From positions 19,837 through 83,836 of the forward strand of contig NZ_FOVO01000013.1 of assembly GCF_900115195.1 (NCBI RefSeq): a stretch of DNA of 64,000 bases, written 5' to 3'. This document shows, one piece after another, positions 10,653 to 21,580 of the stretch. Under the pieces are notes generated by a model that saw nothing but the letters and a program-made list of their open reading frames with translations, made no database searches and was not told where the DNA came from. The position numbers and the translations under genes are program-made. How positions within the stretch are numbered: position 1 is the first letter of the stretch; each line of letters starts with the position of its first letter. The DNA comes from Xenorhabdus japonica (lineage in GTDB: Bacteria > Pseudomonadota > Gammaproteobacteria > Enterobacterales > Enterobacteriaceae).

Positions 10653-11068
10653 ATTTGGGAAGGAGATTTTTTTAAAATAAATCTTATTTTAGAAAAGCAT
10701 TTCATCATAGAAACAAGTAAGGATGCTAAAAAAGACTTGGTTGAAATGAAGTGAGATATAGCATTACTCGTTGATTTATATGCCATTTAAGATATTCAAT
10801 AATAAAAACACCCAAATTAATGCAATCAGACATACCATAAATTAATTGATGTTCTTGAAAAATCTTTTCAACTAATTAACTTTACTTTTAAAATTATTTT
10901 TAATGTTTATGATAGTCAAATTTTTTCTTAGAAAGAAGAAATCGAAAAATCACAAGGTTATGCTTTTTTATTTAAAAATAAAAAGTCATAAATTCACTCA
11001 ATAATAAAGGGCTGAAATAGCCCTTTATTTCTGAAACAGCCCTTATTTATAGCAGGATTTTTAAATAA
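10653..11068. other. Gene-free AT-rich stretch after the propeptide gene
   Basis: The frame of the truncated protease stays open for 32 codons past its TAA (starting IWEGDFFKI, ending VEMK) but shows no resemblance to the M4 catalytic domain. No other supported gene, and no trace of an emfourin-type inhibitor gene that I can recognise. It ends in the hairpin at 11003-11030 that can serve der. Confidence 0.5.
11003..11030. terminator. Bidirectional terminator between protease array and der
   Basis: AATAAAGGGCT (11003-11013) pairs with AGCCCTTTATT (11019-11029), flanked by A and T runs on each side. It lies about 40 bases after the der stop on the minus strand. Confidence 0.75.
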
Positions 11069-12559
11069 TTAACGTTTTTTCAGATGTTCCATCAAGCGCT
11101 TACGTTTACGGAGCTGAGTTGCTGTTAATGTATTTTTCTTATCCGCATAAGGGTTGGCCCCTTCTTTAAATTGAATGCGGATAGGTGTTCCCATTACCTT
11201 CAAAGAACGGCGGAAATAATTCATCAGATAACGCTTATAAGAATCCGGTAAATTCGTCACCTGATTACCATGGATAACCACGATAGGCGGGTTATATCCA
11301 CCAGCATGAGCATATTTCATTTTCACTCTGCGACCGCGAATCATCGGTGGTTGATGATCATCTTCTGCCATGCGCATTATACGGGTCAATAAGGAAGTGT
11401 TAACGCGGCGGGTAGCGCTTTCATAAGCTTCCAGAATTGACTCAAATAAATTCCCAACACCGCTACCATGTAGTGCAGAAATAAAGTGAACACGAGCAAA
11501 ATCAACAAAGCCAAGACGTAGATCAAGCATATCTTTGACGTGATCTTTATCTTCCTGACTCATGCCATCCCATTTGTTTACAGCGATAACCAGAGAACGA
11601 CCACTGTTAAGAATAAAACCAAGCAGAGAGAGATCTTGATCAGAAATGCCTTCACGAGCGTCCACTACCAGCAATACAACATTGGCATCTTCAATCGCCT
11701 GAAGCGTTTTAATCACAGAGAATTTTTCAACTGTTTCAGTGACTTTCCCACGCTTACGAACGCCCGCTGTATCAATCAAAATATATTCACGGTCATCACG
11801 CTCCATGGGAATATAAATGCTGTCACGGGTTGTTCCCGGCATATCATAAACGATAACACGTTCTTCACCCAGAATACGGTTGGTTAATGTGGATTTACCC
11901 ACATTAGGGCGGCCAACAATCGCAAGTTTCAAAGGCAAGGTTGTAGGATCAAATGCTTCCTCTTCTTCCTGTTCAGCAGAAATATCCAGCTCAGCTTGCT
12001 CCATTTCTGCCCAATAAGCTGCGTTAGCTTCTTCTTCAGTCAGTTCTACTTCTTCCGTGTCTTCTTTATCAGAAAACGGCAACAGCGCATGTTCAATCAG
12101 TTGTGTCACGCCACGACCATGAGAAGCAGCAATGGAATAAATATCCCCTAGCCCCAGTGAATAAAATTCAGCTACAGAGGTATCAATATCAATACCATCT
12201 GTTTTATTCGCCACCAGGAAAGTTGCTTTTTCACGGCTACGCAGGTGATTAGCAATCGCATGGTCAGCGGGCATCAGCCCCGATCGGGCGTCAACCATAA
12301 AGAGAACGATATCAGCCTCTTCTATGGCCATAAGAGATTGCGTAGCCATATGCGTTTCTACGCCATCTTCTGTACCATCGATACCTCCCGTATCAATGAT
12401 GATGAACTCCTGCCCTTCAACCTCTGCCCGTCCATACTTACGATCACGGGTTAAGCCAGGGAAGTCCGCTACCAGCGCATCTCTGGTTCGGGTTAATCGG
12501 TTAAATAAGGTGGATTTTCCAACATTGGGACGCCCAACCAGCGCAACGACAGGTATCAT
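11069..12559 (-). CDS. der: Ribosome biogenesis GTPase Der (EngA)
   Basis: Essential GTPase with two G domains in tandem that acts in 50S subunit assembly. 496 residues: first G domain with GRPNVGKST at 8-16 and NKTD; acidic linker about 165-200; second G domain with another GRPNVGKST near 217 and NKWD; C-terminal KH-like domain ending in a basic [27 protein letters not shown] tail. Lies downstream of bamB as in E. coli but with a hairpin between the two. Confidence 0.97.
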   Translation of the reverse strand: MIPVVALVGRPNVGKSTLFNRLTRTRDALVADFPGLTRDRKYGRAEVEGQEFIIIDTGGIDGTEDGVETHMATQSLMAIEEADIVLFMVDARSGLMPADHAIANHLRSREKATFLVANKTDGIDIDTSVAEFYSLGLGDIYSIAASHGRGVTQLIEHALLPFSDKEDTEEVELTEEEANAAYWAEMEQAELDISAEQEEEEAFDPTTLPLKLAIVGRPNVGKSTLTNRILGEERVIVYDMPGTTRDSIYIPMERDDREYILIDTAGVRKRGKVTETVEKFSVIKTLQAIEDANVVLLVVDAREGISDQDLSLLGFILNSGRSLVIAVNKWDGMSQEDKDHVKDMLDLRLGFVDFARVHFISALHGSGVGNLFESILEAYESATRRVNTSLLTRIMRMAEDDHQPPMIRGRRVKMKYAHAGGYNPPIVVIHGNQVTNLPDSYKRYLMNYFRRSLKVMGTPIRIQFKEGANPYADKKNTLTATQLRKRKRLMEHLKKR

Positions 12560-12647
12560 TTTTTTGATGCCTCATAACTAAATTTAAATCGATATCCTGC
12601 TGAAAGTGCCCTTTCAATGTTGTTCACCACAGCAAGATAAAAGATAC

Positions 12648-12687
12648 TAAAAAGACGAAACGGCCCCTGTTACTATTCAGGAGCCGT
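12648..12687 (-). terminator. Terminator after bamB
   Basis: On the minus strand ACGGCTCCTG pairs with CAGGGGCCGT with an eight-base loop, then TTCGTCTTTTT. It lies about 35 bases after the bamB stop and before der. Confidence 0.65.
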
Positions 12688-12720
12688 ATAATTTCGTGTT
12701 AATTAAAACACACTCTGGAA

Positions 12721-13893
12721 TTAGCGAGTATACAGGTAAACTGTCCCGTCCTTCGCTTGTATCATCAGTTTATCGCTGGCAACAACCGGGCGGCTCAGCA
12801 GGCCAGAACTATCAACCTTGTGCTGCACCACAAATTTGCCATCAGCCATATTCAACCAATGCAGATAACCTTCACCATCACCAACAACCAGATAACCATT
12901 ATACATTTCTGGAGCTGTCAGGTTACGGTGCAAGAGAGCATTCTGCGACCATAAAGTCACACCATCACTCTTGCGCAAGGATAAGATACGGTCATTTTGA
13001 TCAACAATGAAAATATTGCTGTCAGTGATAACCATATCATTCACCGATCCTAGTTCACGTTTCCAAATGATCTGACCTGAACGCATATCCATTGCCACTA
13101 AATTGCCGTTATAAGCAATGGCATAGATAATATTGTCAGAAATGACCGGGGTCATATCAATATCATTCAGGCGAGCTATTTCGGTAGAACCCGTTACCTG
13201 AGAAATACGCTGTTGCCAAATCAGTTGCCCCTGAGACAGCAAAACGGCACTGATCCGGCCATTGTCTCCACCTACAACGGCCGCACCATAGGCTACGGCA
13301 GGAGCAGATTCACCACGAACTGATAATGAAGGCGTATTCATGTTAACTGACCAAGCAACGCTACCATCAGTTTCGTTCAATGCCTGCAACATACCATTGC
13401 CAGTATGAATCAAAACAAAGCCATCACTCACTACAGGACGGGACAACGCTTCACCAGCAACCGTTGATTCCCATTCAATTTTGCCGTTCGTTGTATCCAG
13501 TGCGACGACTTTTGCCTTTTCTGTTCCGACATACAATCGATTACCGGATACAGTCAAACCACCAGAAAGCAGCGCTGGCAAGCGAGATGAGAGTAAACCT
13601 GCTTTTTCTGACAGATCTATTGCCCACAACTCTTTGCCGCTGTCTATATCAAGTGCTTTGATAACCCCATTACGATCAGCAACGTAAACCGTTGAACCCT
13701 GCCAAGCTGGTGATAAATGAGAGTAATACTGCCCAGTGCCACTCCCAACGGATTTATCCCAAACGATACGAGGTTTGAATTGATTTTCAACCTTCGGCAA
13801 CGGTGACATTGTTACCGTATCCTGTTCGCTTGAACAACCTGCCAGCAGAACAGAAGCAACCAGCCCAACTAAGAGTGTTTTTCGCAGTTGCAT
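12721..13893 (-). CDS. bamB: Outer-membrane assembly lipoprotein BamB
   Basis: Beta-propeller lipoprotein of the BAM complex that inserts beta-barrel proteins into the outer membrane; binds BamA. 390 residues: signal peptide with lipobox LLAG-C at Cys20, then eight PQQ-type blades with repeating patterns such as G..YALD, SGKELWAIDLS, NGKIEWESTV, SGQIIWKREL. Near the usual length (E. coli 392). Sits between yfgM and der, as in E. coli. Confidence 0.96.
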   Translation of the reverse strand: MQLRKTLLVGLVASVLLAGCSSEQDTVTMSPLPKVENQFKPRIVWDKSVGSGTGQYYSHLSPAWQGSTVYVADRNGVIKALDIDSGKELWAIDLSEKAGLLSSRLPALLSGGLTVSGNRLYVGTEKAKVVALDTTNGKIEWESTVAGEALSRPVVSDGFVLIHTGNGMLQALNETDGSVAWSVNMNTPSLSVRGESAPAVAYGAAVVGGDNGRISAVLLSQGQLIWQQRISQVTGSTEIARLNDIDMTPVISDNIIYAIAYNGNLVAMDMRSGQIIWKRELGSVNDMVITDSNIFIVDQNDRILSLRKSDGVTLWSQNALLHRNLTAPEMYNGYLVVGDGEGYLHWLNMADGKFVVQHKVDSSGLLSRPVVASDKLMIQAKDGTVYLYTR

Positions 13894-13909
13894 TATGAAG
13901 TTGACTCCC

Positions 13910-14530
13910 TTAGTTGGATAAATTATTAAGTTTAATTTTCATGAACTCTTTGATTACCTGAGGGCCATCAGATCCAAGCCCCATGGAATATGCTGCACGC
14001 GCGCCAGCGATATCTCCTTTTTTGGTCAGAATATCCCCACGAATATCCTCAACCATCACCTGCCATCCCTTGCCTTTAACCAGCTCCAGCGTTTTCAACG
14101 CAGCATCCGTTTTATCTTCCGCCAATTGAACCCGAGCCAAACGAATGTCAGACAATGCTTGCATGTCCTTATCTTTGGCTTTACCAGATGCCACCAGCAA
14201 ATTTGTCTCTGCCTGAGCCAAATCATTTTGGGTAATAGCCTGTTTTGCCAGTTCCAGATCCGCCATAACACCGTAGATATTATTCGTTTCATTAGCGAAT
14301 TTTTCTACGGCAACAACGCTTTCTTTCGACCCCGATGCCAATGATTTGTTCAATTTTTCAAATACTGCCGCCGTGCCATGTAATTGGTTTGTTTGATGAG
14401 TCTGCCAGTAACGCCAACCAATCAAAGCACCAATGCCTAACACTAAACCAACAGCAAGATATTTACCGTTAGTAGATAAAAAACGCTTTATCGCGTCAAC
14501 TTGTTCAGTTTCAGTGGTATAGACTTGCAC
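13910..14530 (-). CDS. yfgM: Membrane-anchored TPR protein YfgM
   Basis: Inner-membrane protein with a periplasmic TPR domain, an ancillary SecYEG/PpiD chaperone partner in E. coli. 206 residues: cytoplasmic N terminus starting MQVYTTETEQVDAIKRF, one membrane segment at about 25-43 (YLAVGLVLGIGALIGWRYW), then helical TPR-like repeats. Tightly placed between hisS and bamB (12- and 16-base gaps), so one operon. Confidence 0.94.
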   Translation of the reverse strand: MQVYTTETEQVDAIKRFLSTNGKYLAVGLVLGIGALIGWRYWQTHQTNQLHGTAAVFEKLNKSLASGSKESVVAVEKFANETNNIYGVMADLELAKQAITQNDLAQAETNLLVASGKAKDKDMQALSDIRLARVQLAEDKTDAALKTLELVKGKGWQVMVEDIRGDILTKKGDIAGARAAYSMGLGSDGPQVIKEFMKIKLNNLSN

Positions 14531-14542
14531 TAGAGTCTCTCC

Positions 14543-15820
14543 TTAGCCTAACAGCGCGCTCAAACGCGCTGCGACCGTTTGTTGTGACAACGTTTCTTGC
14601 TCACCGTTTCGTAAATCTTTCACTGTGACATTGCCAGCTTGAATCTCATCTTCCCCAAGGATCAAGGCAACTTTAGCACCGTGTTTACCCGCACGCGCCA
14701 ACTGTTTCTTAAAGTTGCCCCCACCATGATTGGTCATCAAACGCAATTCTGGCAGTTGATCACGGATTTTTTCTGCCAATATCAATGCCACTTGCTGGCT
14801 GCTTTCACCAAAGGAAGAGAGATAAACATCGGCAACTGTCAGGTCAGCAACAAAATCAGGATTAACTTCCTGCACTAACAGAACCATACGTTCCATGCCC
14901 ATTGCAAAACCAACTGCTGGAGTTGCCTTGCCGCCCAATTGTTCAACTAAGCCATCGTAACGACCACCAGCACAAACGGTTCCCTGTGCACCCAAAGCCG
15001 ATGTCACCCATTCAAAAACGGTACGGTTGTAGTAATCAAGGCCACGAACCAGACGCTGGTTGATACGGTATTTGATACCTGCGCTATCAAGTATCTGGCA
15101 CAGTCCATCAAAATGTTCTTTCGACCCACTATCAAGATAGTTAAACAGCTCTGGTGCATCATTAAGAAGTTGCTGAATTTCAGGATTTTTGGAATCCAAT
15201 ACACGCAGTGGGTTGGTATACATACGGCGCTGGCAATCTTCATCCAGCTTCTCTTTGTGCTGTTCAAGGAAAGCGACCAGTGCTTCACGATAACTTGCAC
15301 GGGCTTCCAGTGAACCAATGGAGTTCAGTTCAAGTGTAACGTGATCAGCAATACCCAGTTCACGCCACCAGCGTGCTGTCATTAAAATCATTTCAGCGTC
15401 AATATCCGGCCCTTGCAGACCAAACACTTCAGCTCCCAGCTGATGGAATTGACGGTAGCGGCCTTTTTGTGGGCGCTCATAACGGAACATAGGCCCGATG
15501 TACCATAAGCGTTGTTCCTGATTGTACAGCAGACCATGCTGAATACCGGCACGGACACATCCTGCCGTATTTTCCGGGCGCAGGGTCAGGCTTTCACCAT
15601 TGCGGTCGTCAAAGGTATACATCTCTTTTTCGACAACATCGGTCACTTCCCCAATAGCACGTTTGAATAACGGGGTCTGCTCTACAATCGGCGTCCGAAT
15701 TTCGCTAAAACCATAACCTGACAGCACGCGCTTCACCGTAGATTCCACTCGTTGCCAAATGGCTGTTTCAGCAGGAAGGCAATCGTTCATGCCACGAATA
15801 GCTGGGATATTTTTTGTCAC
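14543..15820 (-). CDS. hisS: Histidyl-tRNA synthetase
   Basis: Class II aminoacyl-tRNA synthetase charging tRNA-His. 425 residues (E. coli 424). Motifs in order: IRGMNDCLP at the N terminus, motif 1 [30 protein letters not shown], motif 2 [21 protein letters not shown], HisA signatures [15 protein letters not shown] and AGGRYDGL, and motif 3 GFAMGMERM. The C-terminal anticodon-binding domain covers about 330-425. First of hisS-yfgM-bamB. Confidence 0.97.
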   Translation of the reverse strand: MTKNIPAIRGMNDCLPAETAIWQRVESTVKRVLSGYGFSEIRTPIVEQTPLFKRAIGEVTDVVEKEMYTFDDRNGESLTLRPENTAGCVRAGIQHGLLYNQEQRLWYIGPMFRYERPQKGRYRQFHQLGAEVFGLQGPDIDAEMILMTARWWRELGIADHVTLELNSIGSLEARASYREALVAFLEQHKEKLDEDCQRRMYTNPLRVLDSKNPEIQQLLNDAPELFNYLDSGSKEHFDGLCQILDSAGIKYRINQRLVRGLDYYNRTVFEWVTSALGAQGTVCAGGRYDGLVEQLGGKATPAVGFAMGMERMVLLVQEVNPDFVADLTVADVYLSSFGESSQQVALILAEKIRDQLPELRLMTNHGGGNFKKQLARAGKHGAKVALILGEDEIQAGNVTVKDLRNGEQETLSQQTVAARLSALLG

Positions 15821-15872
15821 GTTTTATCTCTTATTAAGATTTATATAATGCCGTCGATTATAAAAGCGAATG

Positions 15873-15933
15873 TTTATCTTTCAAGTTGCAGCTTGGTTAT
15901 CTGAAACTCGAAATCCATTGGATTATAGATAAA
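15873..15933. repeat. Degenerate inverted-repeat element, copy A
   Basis: Outer TTTATC/GATAAA ends enclose TTTCAAGTTGCAG facing CTGAAACTCGAAATCCAT. The arms resemble those at 38641 and 49538, so the three look like worn copies of one small hairpin element (MITE-like), here between ispG and hisS. Confidence 0.5.
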
Positions 15934-15990
15934 GGGCATAAGATAAAAGGCATAGCTGGTGCATGATAACATGCGCCAGCATTAAGCATC

Positions 15991-17112
15991 TTATTCATCA
16001 AGCTGATTGACGTTAATCCGGTTGTTAACATCAAGGACAGCTGCCTTCGCTCGGATTTTTGCTTCAAGCTGATCAATCATATTTTTATTATCAAGACGCT
16101 CTTTTTGACGAATACCATCTTGGTAAAAGCCGCTTTTTGTTTTCGCTCCCGTTACGCCAATTGTCGAAACTTCTGCCTCCCCGGGACCATTCACGACACA
16201 ACCAATGATAGAAACATCCATCGGTGTAATTAAATCTTCAAGGCGCTGCTCGAGTGCATTAACCGTACCGATAACGTCAAACTCTTGACGCGAACAAGTT
16301 GGGCAAGCAATGAAATTGATGCCCCTTGAACGAATACGCAATGATTTCAGTATATCAAAACCGACTTTAACTTCTTCCACCGGATCTGCGGCCAACGAGA
16401 TGCGCAGTGTATCACCGATTCCTTCTGACAATAAAATACCAAGACCAATTGAGGATTTCACCGCACCAGCACGAAAACCACCTGCTTCAGTAATGCCGAG
16501 ATGCAACGGTTGATCAATTTTTTGTGCCAGTAAACGATATGCTCCAACCGCCAAAAAGACATCAGATGCCTTGACGCTCACCTTAAATTGGTCGAAATTC
16601 AGGCGATCCAGAATATCAACATGACGCATTGCTGATTCAACCAATGCTTCTGGTGTAGGTTCGCCGTATTTTTCCTGTAGATCTTTTTCCAGCGATCCAC
16701 CATTGACCCCAATGCGAATTGGAATATTATTGTGGCGGGCACAATCCACAACCTGACGGATACGCTCTTCGTTACCGATATTGCCGGGATTGATGCGCAG
16801 ACAGTCAACCCCGTATTCCGCGACTTTCAATGCAATGCGGTAATCGAAATGAATATCAGCCACAAGAGGAATATTGACCTGCTGTTTGATGGACTTGAAC
16901 GCTTCGGCTGCATCCATTGTTGGAACTGAAACACGAACGATATCAACACCAACACGTCCTAACGCCCTAATTTGATTGACTGTCGCCTCAACATCAGTTG
17001 TCCGTGTATTCGTCATTGATTGCACCGCAATCGGGGCGCCATCCCCTATGGGCACATTACCGACATAAATACGCGTAGATTTACGTCTTTTTATCGGTGA
17101 TTCATTATGCAT
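15991..17112 (-). CDS. ispG: 4-hydroxy-3-methylbut-2-enyl diphosphate synthase IspG
   Basis: [4Fe-4S] enzyme of the MEP isoprenoid pathway converting MEcPP to HMBPP. 373 residues: TIM-barrel with [53 protein letters not shown], then the cluster domain with [11 protein letters not shown] and the [10 protein letters not shown] motif carrying the third cysteine. Length as in E. coli (372). Depends on the Isc machinery encoded further along in this window. Confidence 0.97.
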   Translation of the reverse strand: MHNESPIKRRKSTRIYVGNVPIGDGAPIAVQSMTNTRTTDVEATVNQIRALGRVGVDIVRVSVPTMDAAEAFKSIKQQVNIPLVADIHFDYRIALKVAEYGVDCLRINPGNIGNEERIRQVVDCARHNNIPIRIGVNGGSLEKDLQEKYGEPTPEALVESAMRHVDILDRLNFDQFKVSVKASDVFLAVGAYRLLAQKIDQPLHLGITEAGGFRAGAVKSSIGLGILLSEGIGDTLRISLAADPVEEVKVGFDILKSLRIRSRGINFIACPTCSRQEFDVIGTVNALEQRLEDLITPMDVSIIGCVVNGPGEAEVSTIGVTGAKTKSGFYQDGIRQKERLDNKNMIDQLEAKIRAKAAVLDVNNRINVNQLDE

Positions 17113-17251
17113 TTTTACATTACTCCCCTACATCCCTGTATTTTGTTTATAAAAATTACAACTATGCTGTGGTGAATAATACACGCTGTGATAAATAATA
17201 CACACAGGCAAACATGAATTCTTATTCAATGTTTGCCCAAATTTAAGGGGG

Positions 17252-18328
17252 TTATTTCAGTTGCAGTTTAGCAGTGGCATGTTTCTTCACAAATGAACTT
17301 AAATCCACTGGTTTTCCTTGGAACAGAACCTCAACCTCTGCAGGCGCGCCAATCGTCAATGAGTAAAGCGATTTACCGGAAAATTTCAGGCTATTACCTT
17401 TCTTTTTGATGCCGCTGAACAGCACCTTGCCTTTGGCATCTATGACTTGCAGCCAGCATTCCCCTTTGAAATTCACAACTAATTCGTTGTTGCCCACCGC
17501 ACTGATATTATTCACATCAACCGATGATGGACTTACAACAGAATTTTTCTCTTCTGCATTAGTGGCAGAAACCATATTTTCTGATGTTGCATTTGTTGCT
17601 GGCTGAGCTAATTGATTTGTTGCCGATTGATTAACAGGCAATGATTCTGCTTTAGGCTTGGAAGATACCGGAATATTGCTGCTTACATTTCCGTTTACTA
17701 CCGTACCATTTGCTTCTGCTGGTGACGTTTTTCCTTGAGAAGCATTATCTTGAGAAGCATTATGTTGGGAAGCCACCCCGGATTGGCTGTCTTTAGCCGG
17801 AGCGGATGCATCATCCCCTTCAGTGCCTGGCGCTGTCGAAGAACCCTTTTCAGAATCTGTTACCTGAGTACTCTTGGTACCAGATTGTTCAGACATTGGA
17901 GACTGTGCTGTTTGTTGTGCTTTATAGTCCTGCCACCACCACAAGACTGTCATCCCTAACAACAAAATGATAACAACCCATGTTATCTTCATTAACCAAC
18001 CATCACGCTTCTTGCGTTTTTTCCCTGCTGAAAAACTTTGCATAGGAGACGTTTTTATAGCCTTGGATGGCATCTGTTTATCCAAAATGCTCAAGATTTC
18101 CGACTCAGGTACTTGAACCAATTTCGCATAGGTACGAATATACCCACGCAAAAATGTCGGTGAAATATTTGACGGGATATTATCTTCTTCAATATCACGA
18201 ACAGTGGACAGTTTAAGACACAAGCGATCTGCCACAGTTTGCTGAGAAAGCTCATGCTTTTCACGAGCCTGACGCAAAATCTGACCTGTTGTCAGATTGG
18301 CTTCTTCTGGGTAAGTTTCAGTCTTCAT
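17252..18328 (-). CDS. rodZ: Cytoskeletal protein RodZ
   Basis: Membrane protein that links MreB to the cell-wall elongation machinery. 358 residues: cytoplasmic helix-turn-helix domain at about 13-80 (LRQAREKHELSQQTVADRL), a basic KKRKKRDG stretch, one membrane segment at about 113-131, a long Ser/Thr/Ala/Asn-rich periplasmic linker, and the C-terminal beta domain DUF4115 starting near 280. The linker contains short near-repeats (SQHNASQDNASQGK). The order pilW-rodZ-ispG fits the family neighbourhood. Confidence 0.95.
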   Translation of the reverse strand: MKTETYPEEANLTTGQILRQAREKHELSQQTVADRLCLKLSTVRDIEEDNIPSNISPTFLRGYIRTYAKLVQVPESEILSILDKQMPSKAIKTSPMQSFSAGKKRKKRDGWLMKITWVVIILLLGMTVLWWWQDYKAQQTAQSPMSEQSGTKSTQVTDSEKGSSTAPGTEGDDASAPAKDSQSGVASQHNASQDNASQGKTSPAEANGTVVNGNVSSNIPVSSKPKAESLPVNQSATNQLAQPATNATSENMVSATNAEEKNSVVSPSSVDVNNISAVGNNELVVNFKGECWLQVIDAKGKVLFSGIKKKGNSLKFSGKSLYSLTIGAPAEVEVLFQGKPVDLSSFVKKHATAKLQLK

Positions 18329-18371
18329 TATTAGCTAGGGACACTGGTACTGTTCTGGGTTTAAAGAATTT

Positions 18372-18411
18372 ACACAAATTAAATTAATAGAACACATCAC
18401 TTAATTTGTGT
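18372..18411. repeat. Perfect 11-bp inverted repeat between rodZ and pilW
   Basis: ACACAAATTAA at 18372-18382 pairs with TTAATTTGTGT at 18401-18411 around an 18-base loop. It lies 43 bases before the rodZ start and just after the pilW stop. There is no T tract, so an operator or mRNA hairpin is as likely as a terminator. Confidence 0.4.
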
Positions 18412-18448
18412 AGTGAAATCATCTAACGACTGCATCGAACGTAGAAAA

Positions 18449-18868
18449 TCATCTATCACAGCTATAACGGCTTGTGCTATTTTTCATACTTTCCGTGATC
18501 AATTGCTCCGCTTTTTCATACTGCTTTTGTTCACAAAGAAAAATATAGTAGTGACGCACTACAGTATCACTTCTAGCCGTATACTGCATAGCCATTCTAT
18601 AGTGCTGACTGGCGGTTTCCGGTCGGCCTGCATATTGTTCATGCAGTGCCATACCTAGATGTGCTTCTGAATGAAGAGGCTCCGCCAGCAAGACTTTTTG
18701 AAAATGATATTTAGCGGCCGGCAAATTTCGTTCCGACAAATAAGCCCTCCCTAGCTGCAATCGTGTATCTATGGCAACAACCTGATGAGCGCGATGCGTT
18801 GCTGGTTCTACACATCCCGTTAACAGGCTAAAACAAACTATAGTCCAATTTATTGATTTCCGTATCAT
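18449..18868 (-). CDS. pilW: TPR lipoprotein of the PilW/PilF family, short form
   Basis: 139 residues: lipobox LLTG-C near residue 19, then TPR-like helices (LQLGRAYLSERNLPAAKYHFQKVL, AHLGMALHEQYAGRPETASQHYRMAM). Position between rlmN and rodZ is that of the type IV pilus assembly lipoprotein PilW of Yersinia and Serratia, normally about 250 residues. This copy stops after about three repeats, and I see no continuation in other frames, so it is truncated or diverged. No other pilus genes are in the window. Confidence 0.6.
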   Translation of the reverse strand: MIRKSINWTIVCFSLLTGCVEPATHRAHQVVAIDTRLQLGRAYLSERNLPAAKYHFQKVLLAEPLHSEAHLGMALHEQYAGRPETASQHYRMAMQYTARSDTVVRHYYIFLCEQKQYEKAEQLITESMKNSTSRYSCDR

Positions 18869-18939
18869 ACCATTTTCATTTATAAGATTATGTCAAACTT
18901 CGCCAGATTTTTAGCCATTAATCGATATTAAACAGAAAA

Positions 18940-20118
18940 TTAGACTGCTTTTACCTGAATAGGTTCACCTGTCAGACGTTTTTTCAGTGTTCGTTTTGTT
19001 CTATCAATCACATCACCGGCAAGCTGCCCACATGCGGCATCAATATCATCTCCCCTCGTTTTACGTACGATGGTTGTAAAACCATATCCCATCAGCACCT
19101 TGGAAAAACGATCGATTCGGCTGTTCGAGCTGCGCCCATAAGGTGCGCCTGGGAACGGGTTCCACGGAATCAGGTTGATCTTGCTAGGAGTATCTTTCAG
19201 GCATTCCGCCAATTGATGAGCCTGTTCAACGCTGTCATTGACATGATCAAGCATTACATATTCCACCGTAACACGTCCCTGATTCGCATTGGATTTTGTC
19301 AGGTAACGACGCACGCTGGTCAGAAACTCTTCAATATTGTATTTGCGGTTAATGGGTACGATTTCGTCACGAATGTCATCAGTAGGTGCATGCAAGGAAA
19401 TTGCCAGTGCAACATCGATCATGTCACCCAATTTATCCAGTGCTGGAACAACGCCAGAAGTTGACAGTGTCACTCGGCGTTTTGACAGACCAAAACCAAA
19501 GTCATCCATCATGATTTCCATTGCTGGCACAACATTGTTCAAATTGAGCAATGGTTCTCCCATTCCCATCATCACCACGTTGGTTATAGGACGGCGACCA
19601 CTGGATTTCAGTGATCCAATAATCTTGGCGGCACGCCAGACTTGACCTATAATTTCAGAGACTCGCAGGTTGCGGTTAAAGCCCTGCTGAGCGGTAGAAC
19701 AAAATTTACACTCTAAAGCACACCCCACCTGAGATGAAACACACAGTGTTGCGCGATCATCTTCTGGGATATAAACCGTTTCAACCTGTTGATCACCTAC
19801 AGTAATCGCCCATTTTATAGTGCCATCAGAGGAGCGTTGCTCTTCTGCAACTTCTGGTGCTTTGATTTCAGCAACTTGTTGCAATTTTGCCCGGAGCACT
19901 TTGTTAATATCAGTCATCAGTTCGAAATCGTCATAGCAATAATGGTAAATCCATTTCATGACCTGATCGGCACGAAAGGGTTTTTCTCCCATATCGATAA
20001 AGAATTGACGCATTTGTTTACGGTTAAGGTCGAACAAATTGATTTTACCGTTTTTCTTTTCAGGCATGACGGATACAGAGGAGGTTTCAGGTGATACGGT
20101 TTCGTTAAGTTGGGACAT
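18940..20118 (-). CDS. rlmN: 23S rRNA A2503 / tRNA A37 C2-methyltransferase RlmN
   Basis: Radical-SAM enzyme that methylates C2 of A2503 in 23S rRNA and A37 of some tRNAs, influencing decoding accuracy. 392 residues: N-terminal HhH-like domain, radical-SAM motif [15 protein letters not shown] near 130-140 (CxxxCxxC), [14 protein letters not shown]-binding region, and the catalytic Cys near the C terminus in [12 protein letters not shown] little longer than E. coli RlmN (384) at the N terminus. Confidence 0.96.
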   Translation of the reverse strand: MSQLNETVSPETSSVSVMPEKKNGKINLFDLNRKQMRQFFIDMGEKPFRADQVMKWIYHYCYDDFELMTDINKVLRAKLQQVAEIKAPEVAEEQRSSDGTIKWAITVGDQQVETVYIPEDDRATLCVSSQVGCALECKFCSTAQQGFNRNLRVSEIIGQVWRAAKIIGSLKSSGRRPITNVVMMGMGEPLLNLNNVVPAMEIMMDDFGFGLSKRRVTLSTSGVVPALDKLGDMIDVALAISLHAPTDDIRDEIVPINRKYNIEEFLTSVRRYLTKSNANQGRVTVEYVMLDHVNDSVEQAHQLAECLKDTPSKINLIPWNPFPGAPYGRSSNSRIDRFSKVLMGYGFTTIVRKTRGDDIDAACGQLAGDVIDRTKRTLKKRLTGEPIQVKAV

Positions 20119-20261
20119 TTTTACATCGCCTCGTTGTTACACTTTCGGCTCTATGCTGATCTGATTTCAGCACTAAGTTTTCATGCGGTAACTGCCAATT
20201 CAATGATCATTCTCTTTTTAGGCCAAATTGCATTCCGCCAAATTGAATGGACATTGAAATA

Positions 20262-20299
20262 AAATAATAAACGCCCCGCTGAATCAAATCAGTGGGGCG
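20262..20299 (-). terminator. Terminator after ndk
   Basis: On the minus strand CGCCCCACTGA pairs with TCAGCGGGGCG, followed by TTTATTATTTTATT. About 60 bases after the ndk stop. Confidence 0.8.
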
Positions 20300-20359
20300 C
20301 ATCATTGTACAAACTTTACTGTTTATATGCTACTTAGATGCTACATGTAGCTAAGGGCT

Positions 20360-20788
20360 TTAAAAGCGAGGAAAAACTTCATCATCACTGAAAAAGTAAG
20401 CAATCTCGCGGATTGCAGATTCAACAGAGTCTGAACCGTGAACCGCATTTTCAGTAAAGCTGTCTGCATAGTCTGCACGCAGAGTACCTGCCAAGGCATT
20501 ATCAGGATTAGTGGCGCCCATCAGATCACGGTGACGTTGAACCGCATTCTCACCTTCCAGAACTTGTACCATAATTGAGCCAGAAGTCATGAACTCCACC
20601 AGACCATCAAAGAAAGGGCGGCCTTTGTGTTCAGCATAAAAACCTTCCGCCTGCTCGCGAGTCAAATGCAGCATTTTGGCCGCGATGATTTTAAACCCTG
20701 CGCTTTCAAAGCGAGCATAGATAGAACCGATAACATCTTTCTTAACTGCGTTGGGTTTAATAATGGAAAAAGTACGTTCAATTGTCAT
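20360..20788 (-). CDS. ndk: Nucleoside diphosphate kinase
   Basis: Transfers the gamma-phosphate among nucleoside di- and triphosphates through a phospho-histidine. 142 residues (E. coli 143): [12 protein letters not shown] at the N terminus, [24 protein letters not shown], and the active-site His in NAVHGSDS near residue 117. Monocistronic: own promoter upstream and terminator downstream. Confidence 0.97.
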   Translation of the reverse strand: MTIERTFSIIKPNAVKKDVIGSIYARFESAGFKIIAAKMLHLTREQAEGFYAEHKGRPFFDGLVEFMTSGSIMVQVLEGENAVQRHRDLMGATNPDNALAGTLRADYADSFTENAVHGSDSVESAIREIAYFFSDDEVFPRF

Positions 20789-21195
20789 TGGGTAACCTCT
20801 TTGGCACTTTCAGCGATGATTTATTGTAATTTTTGCGCCCCAAACAAAATCGGAGGGACAGCTCTACCCTGTATCAGATATCTGACAGGAATAAAAATAG
20901 GCGTTGATTATAGGAGGAGACTTTCTGCTTGCCTACAAAAAACACAACATTTTATTAAAACTTTCTTAGCGAAAATTATCATTTTTTAGCATAAATCACA
21001 TTTTTGCTTGATTACATCCGTCAAGTTAAACTGCTTTACTGATATTTAACCTTAATATTGGATAAAATATCTGCACTGTGTGTTATTTTCTCTTGTCTTA
21101 TTGATTCTATAAAATAATGCCTACTCAGGCGAATAAATCCTAAATAGGTATTCTGATCAAGATCATTGAATTGGTGTTTTTTGACTGAATATCAA
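20789..21195. other. Intergenic stretch upstream of ndk, no gene seen
   Basis: It holds the ndk promoter region and the 3' flank of the small secreted-protein gene. No supported coding frame on either strand. In E. coli pbpC, yfhM and sseA lie in the ndk-sseB interval; none is present here. Confidence 0.5.
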
Positions 21196-21513
21196 TTATA
21201 AAACCGTATCTGTGACACATTGAACAAAAGGTTTAACCACATCGGTCATTTCCTTGTTTAACGGTTTATTAGTTTCATCAGAAACTTTAAGGTCCCCCTT
21301 TAGTCTCTCATTAGTATCTTTGGTTGTTTTATCCAATGTACCAATAATGCTAATGGTATATTTACGGTCTGTGGGTAATAAATCTGTACATTTTATCAAA
21401 GCTCCCTGTTGGGTAAGCTCTTGGTTATGTTTAACACCTGTAACTGATCTATCAGCAAAAGATACAGGAATATAAAATGCACCCAGCAATAGAACATATG
21501 AAAAATATTTCAC
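21196..21513 (-). CDS. Small secreted protein of unknown function
   Basis: 105 residues. The first 20 (MKYFSYVLLLGAFYIPVSFA) form a signal peptide with cleavage expected after SFA. The mature part has two cysteines (in IKCTDL and VQCVTD) that could form a disulfide and is otherwise polar. I do not recognise the family. Ribosome site GAGGAAATAAAG precedes the ATG. It lies 67 bases downstream of the XRE/DUF2975 pair on the same strand. Confidence 0.6.
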   Translation of the reverse strand: MKYFSYVLLLGAFYIPVSFADRSVTGVKHNQELTQQGALIKCTDLLPTDRKYTISIIGTLDKTTKDTNERLKGDLKVSDETNKPLNKEMTDVVKPFVQCVTDTVL

Positions 21514-21580
21514 TTTATTTCCTCACTGTTGACATTTAATTAATCTTCCAATTTATTTGGTATAATGATTGAATCACAGA

